Source of the DNA: Eremophila alpestris peregrina
Taxonomy: Eukaryota; Chordata; Aves; Passeriformes; Alaudidae
DNA: 64,000 nucleotides
Assembly: GCA_009792885.1 (NCBI GenBank)
Contig: WMCF01000151.1
Coordinates: 518,730 to 582,729 of the forward strand
Direction of reading: 5' to 3'
Position 1 is the first letter of the stretch. Each line of letters starts with the position of its first letter. The notes under the pieces are model-generated. The model did no database searches. It was not told the origin of the DNA and was given only the letters and a program-made list of their open reading frames with translations. A program made the position numbers and the translations under genes. This document shows positions 61,661 to 64,000 of the stretch, piece after piece.

Positions 61661-61939
61661 AGGTGGGACTTTAGGAAGATGTTAATAGAGTAAGCCGCAT
61701 TGGTTCAAGGCCTTAGACTTATAAGGTCAAACCCCTGCCCTATAACCAAGTTTGGACACCTGCTCCCAAGTAAAACCCTATAAATTGCCTGGATAACCAC
61801 ACCCCCTGGTCTTTGGATGCTGCTTTCAAGATTAAAGAACATCTCTGAGCTATCCATTGTACCCATCTCGTTATTAGCCACGTGCAACCCAGCCTGACTG
61901 GGTCTGGGGGTTCCGAGGTCTTCCCACCCCCACTTGTGA
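61661..61939 (+). mobile_element. Probable LTR fragment
   Basis: Contains CCCTATAAATTG (TATA-like), then ATTAAA within tcaagattaaagaacatctc, and a GGGTCTGGGG-rich tail. This is the layout of an LTR promoter, poly(A) signal and U5 in + orientation. Boundaries and family are unknown. Confidence 0.4.
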
Positions 61940-62558
61940 TACCAAGGGACTCTCAATGAGTCTCCTAAACAGACCAAAGTCTGCTCTCCTGAAGTCCAAG
62001 GTGGCAGTTCTGCTGTCCTTGTTCCTTATTTCTCCAGTATCAAAACTCTGTCGCTTTATTATCGCAGTGTCCAGACGGCCTCAGTTTTCACATCTCCCAC
62101 CAGTCCCTTGCTCACAAACAACAAGTCCAGCAGGGCAGCTGCCCTGGTTGTCTCACTTTCCAGCTGTGTCAGGCAGTTCTCTTCCACGCACTCCAACACC
62201 TCATGTTTTCTCTCTTCTGTGTTGTATTTCCAGCAGACATCTGGTAAGTTGAAGTCCCACACAAGAACAAGGACCAGTGATTGTGGGGATTTTTCCAGCT
62301 GCTTATAGAATGTTTTGTCAGCCTCTTCTTCCTGGTTGGTCAGTCTGTGACAGCCAATGATCTTCCCCAAATCCTTAACCATAAATCCTTGCCATCATTA
62401 AACTCGAGGCAGTCAAAACACTCACACGTAGGGTTACCCCAACTTCCTTGCCTATCCCTTCTGAGTCCACAGCTACCGATTGCAGTACTCCACTCATGCG
62501 TGTTATCCCACCATGTCTGTGTGATGGCAGCTATGTTGTAGTTTTCCAGCTACACAAT
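61940..62558 (-). mobile_element. Older CR1 LINE, right part (endonuclease region)
   Basis: Minus strand: LENYNIAAITQTWWDNTHEW, then ADKTFYKQLEKSPQSL, LVWDFNLPDVCWKYNTEE, VLECVEENCLTQLESE and ALLDLLFVSKGLVGDVK. This is the CR1 apurinic endonuclease domain. In the DFNLPDVCW block the usual GDFN is WDFN. Stops and frameshifts are present. It ends at the equivalent of the point where the 59.7-kb piece starts. Confidence 0.85.
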
Positions 62559-63118
62559 GGCTCCCAGAGTTAATTTTCTTCCCACTGGCTGGTACATCAT
62601 TGTGCTTTTTTGATTTGTGAAGAGGATAATGTTGATCACACACTGATTTTGTTGTTTCTCAGTTGTGTTCACCCCAAGCCAAGGAGTCCTCAGTGTCTCA
62701 TGCTCTGCCAGTGAGAAGGTACACAAGGAGCTAGGGGGGAGCACAGCTGGAGCAGCTGACCCAAACTGGCCAGAGGAATATTCCCCACCATAGAACATCC
62801 TGCCCAGTGCATAAACTGGGGGAGCTGGAGGGGTTGATTGCTGCTCAAGAATGGGCTGGACATTGGTCAGTGGATGGTGAGCAACTGTACTAGGCTTCAC
62901 TTGGTCCTCTTGCATTTTATCCCTCTGTCTCCTTTTCACAACAATTATTAGTATTCAGTTTATTATTATTGGTGGGTTTTTTTTGATTGTTAAACTATTC
63001 TTCTCTCAGCCTATGAACTTTAACTTTTCTTTCTGATTCTTTGCGCCAGGGGCAGGATGGAGGTGGGTGAGGAGCAGCTGTGTGGTATTTGGTTCCCAGC
63101 TGGGATTTAGCCATGACA
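62559..63118 (+). mobile_element. Solo LTR, avian ERVL type, second copy
   Basis: Shares AGAGTTAATTTTCTTC, CCAAGCCAAGGA, CATGCTCTGCCAGTGAG, ACCCAAACTGGCCAGAGG and the end CAGCTGGG...CATGACA with the minus-strand LTR at 34.8 kb. The first 15 or so bases of the family consensus seem missing or altered where it joins the CR1 piece. A GTTAAACT poly(A)-region equivalent lies near 62985. Confidence 0.8.
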
Positions 63119-63454
63119 CAGGCTCAGTGTCACCATACAGACCCTTCCATATGTCCTAATATGGATCTCATAGATCAGCAGGCATCAGCAGGCAGAGTGA
63201 AGCTAGAGAACTGTGTTGATTTTGCCCAGACTAGTTTTTAGTATCGGAGAAGAGCCACAAAAATAACTTCTGTGAGCAGCTATTAGAAGCTTCACCATGT
63301 CTGACAGAGTCAATCTCTGATGGCTCTGAAAATAGACATGCTGCTGGCCCAACTTGAGAGGTTGTAACACCTCTGTGATGACATATTTAAGAAGGAAATC
63401 AAAATGGTGCGTGGGCAGTTTTTTCCAAGGGGTGGTGAGGTGGTATTACATTAC
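63119..63454 (+). mobile_element. ERVL-related LTR fragment
   Basis: The stretch around ACACCTCTGTGATGACATATT, followed by TAAGAAGG, matches a promoter region seen in another avian ERVL LTR group, with a TATA-like ATATTTAA at about 63383. Its limits are approximate. Confidence 0.5.
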
Positions 63455-64000
63455 TGTGGCAGGTTGGAGACAGACATACAACAGGACTCACTGAGGATCA
63501 TGTAACAAGCAGCATAGATTTTTTTATGGCCGCCCCCTTTTATCTGGGGTTCAAAATTCTTGTGCCTGAACAACTGATTGGTTGGGGTCTCAGCACTGCC
63601 CAGCTCTCTGGCTGCTGGTATGTCTGCATTCAGGATTGAATGGGATTGGCTGGGGTCCCCTGATGTAGCAATGTATTTACATGAGTTGGGTCATTCTATG
63701 TACCATCCAAACTCCTTGTAATCTTATCAGAACACCTGTAGTCTTGTTATTCAAACCCTCAGGAATTCACCAAGGCCACTGAGGCAAAGCAAGATGTCAT
63801 AGGTTTGCCCTGGCAATGATGCCAGTGCACCCATGAATATGTATCTGGAGAAAATCGGCTGTGGGATGTGAGTCAGAACAGAGCAAAGCAAGGCCTAGAC
63901 TTTGAAACAAACCAAAATTTATTAAACTACAACTACAAAAATGACAAAAATGAAATGAAAACCTTCTTGAGCATCTTCCTCTTCCTCAGTTTCCAACCCT
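63455..64000 (-). mobile_element. ERV LTR material, cut by the window end
   Basis: Minus strand: an AATAAATTTTGG poly(A) region (plus-strand 63915-63935) is followed by CTCTGTTCTGACTCACATCC and GATTTTCTCCAGATAC, which resembles an ERVL U5. Further left is a promoter-like CCAATCA with an A/T-rich box and a CA terminus (CCTGCCACA) at 63455. It may be one LTR or two. Confidence 0.45.

Overview
The window looks like a passerine bird, probably from a gene-dense microchromosome. The evidence is a bird-type MARCHF2 gene with compact coding exons, several CR1 LINE fragments (the dominant avian LINE), and solo LTRs of avian ERVL and ERVK type. I ran no database search. Species and chromosome are inference.

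Region 1 (1-32.9 kb) is MARCHF2 on the + strand. A TATA-less CpG-island promoter with GC boxes and three inverted CCAAT boxes lies at 1-640. An intron of about 12 kb follows, then four coding exons (12631-12806, 16124-16319, 27194-27403, 30039-30197) that join in frame to exactly 246 codons. They encode a RING-CH (C4HC3) membrane E3 ubiquitin ligase with two transmembrane helices and a C-terminal PDZ ligand. A long 3' UTR probably ends at the AATAAA at 32851. Introns are mostly unique sequence with two CR1 3' fragments.

Region 2 (34.8-40.1 kb) holds an ERVL-type solo LTR and, on the - strand, an intact B30.2 (PRY-SPRY) exon. Upstream of it are phase-compatible candidate exons for a transmembrane segment and a short coiled coil, so this looks like a butyrophilin-like gene without visible Ig exons. 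A 1.25-kb solo LTR with a CpG-rich body and an 18-bp minisatellite (38886-40133) lies next to it.

Region 3 (43.6-53.1 kb) is a decayed butyrophilin-like gene on the + strand. Its exons are in canonical order: IgV, IgC, transmembrane, 21-bp heptad microexons and B30.2, all carrying stops or frameshifts. At least three LTRs sit inside its introns, two of them with perfect target-site duplications. The B30.2 exon here and the one at 36.4 kb are inverted paralogs, so the window holds the remains of a small butyrophilin cluster beside MARCHF2.

Region 4 (53.1-64.0 kb) is a retroelement graveyard: CR1 copies on both strands, including one with an almost open reverse transcriptase inserted into an older opposite-strand CR1, and composite ERVL LTR material to the window end. 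It also contains a broken fragment resembling the coiled coil and first SH3 domain of RIM-binding proteins (57.6-58.4 kb, - strand). No bacterial, phage, CRISPR or tRNA feature was seen.
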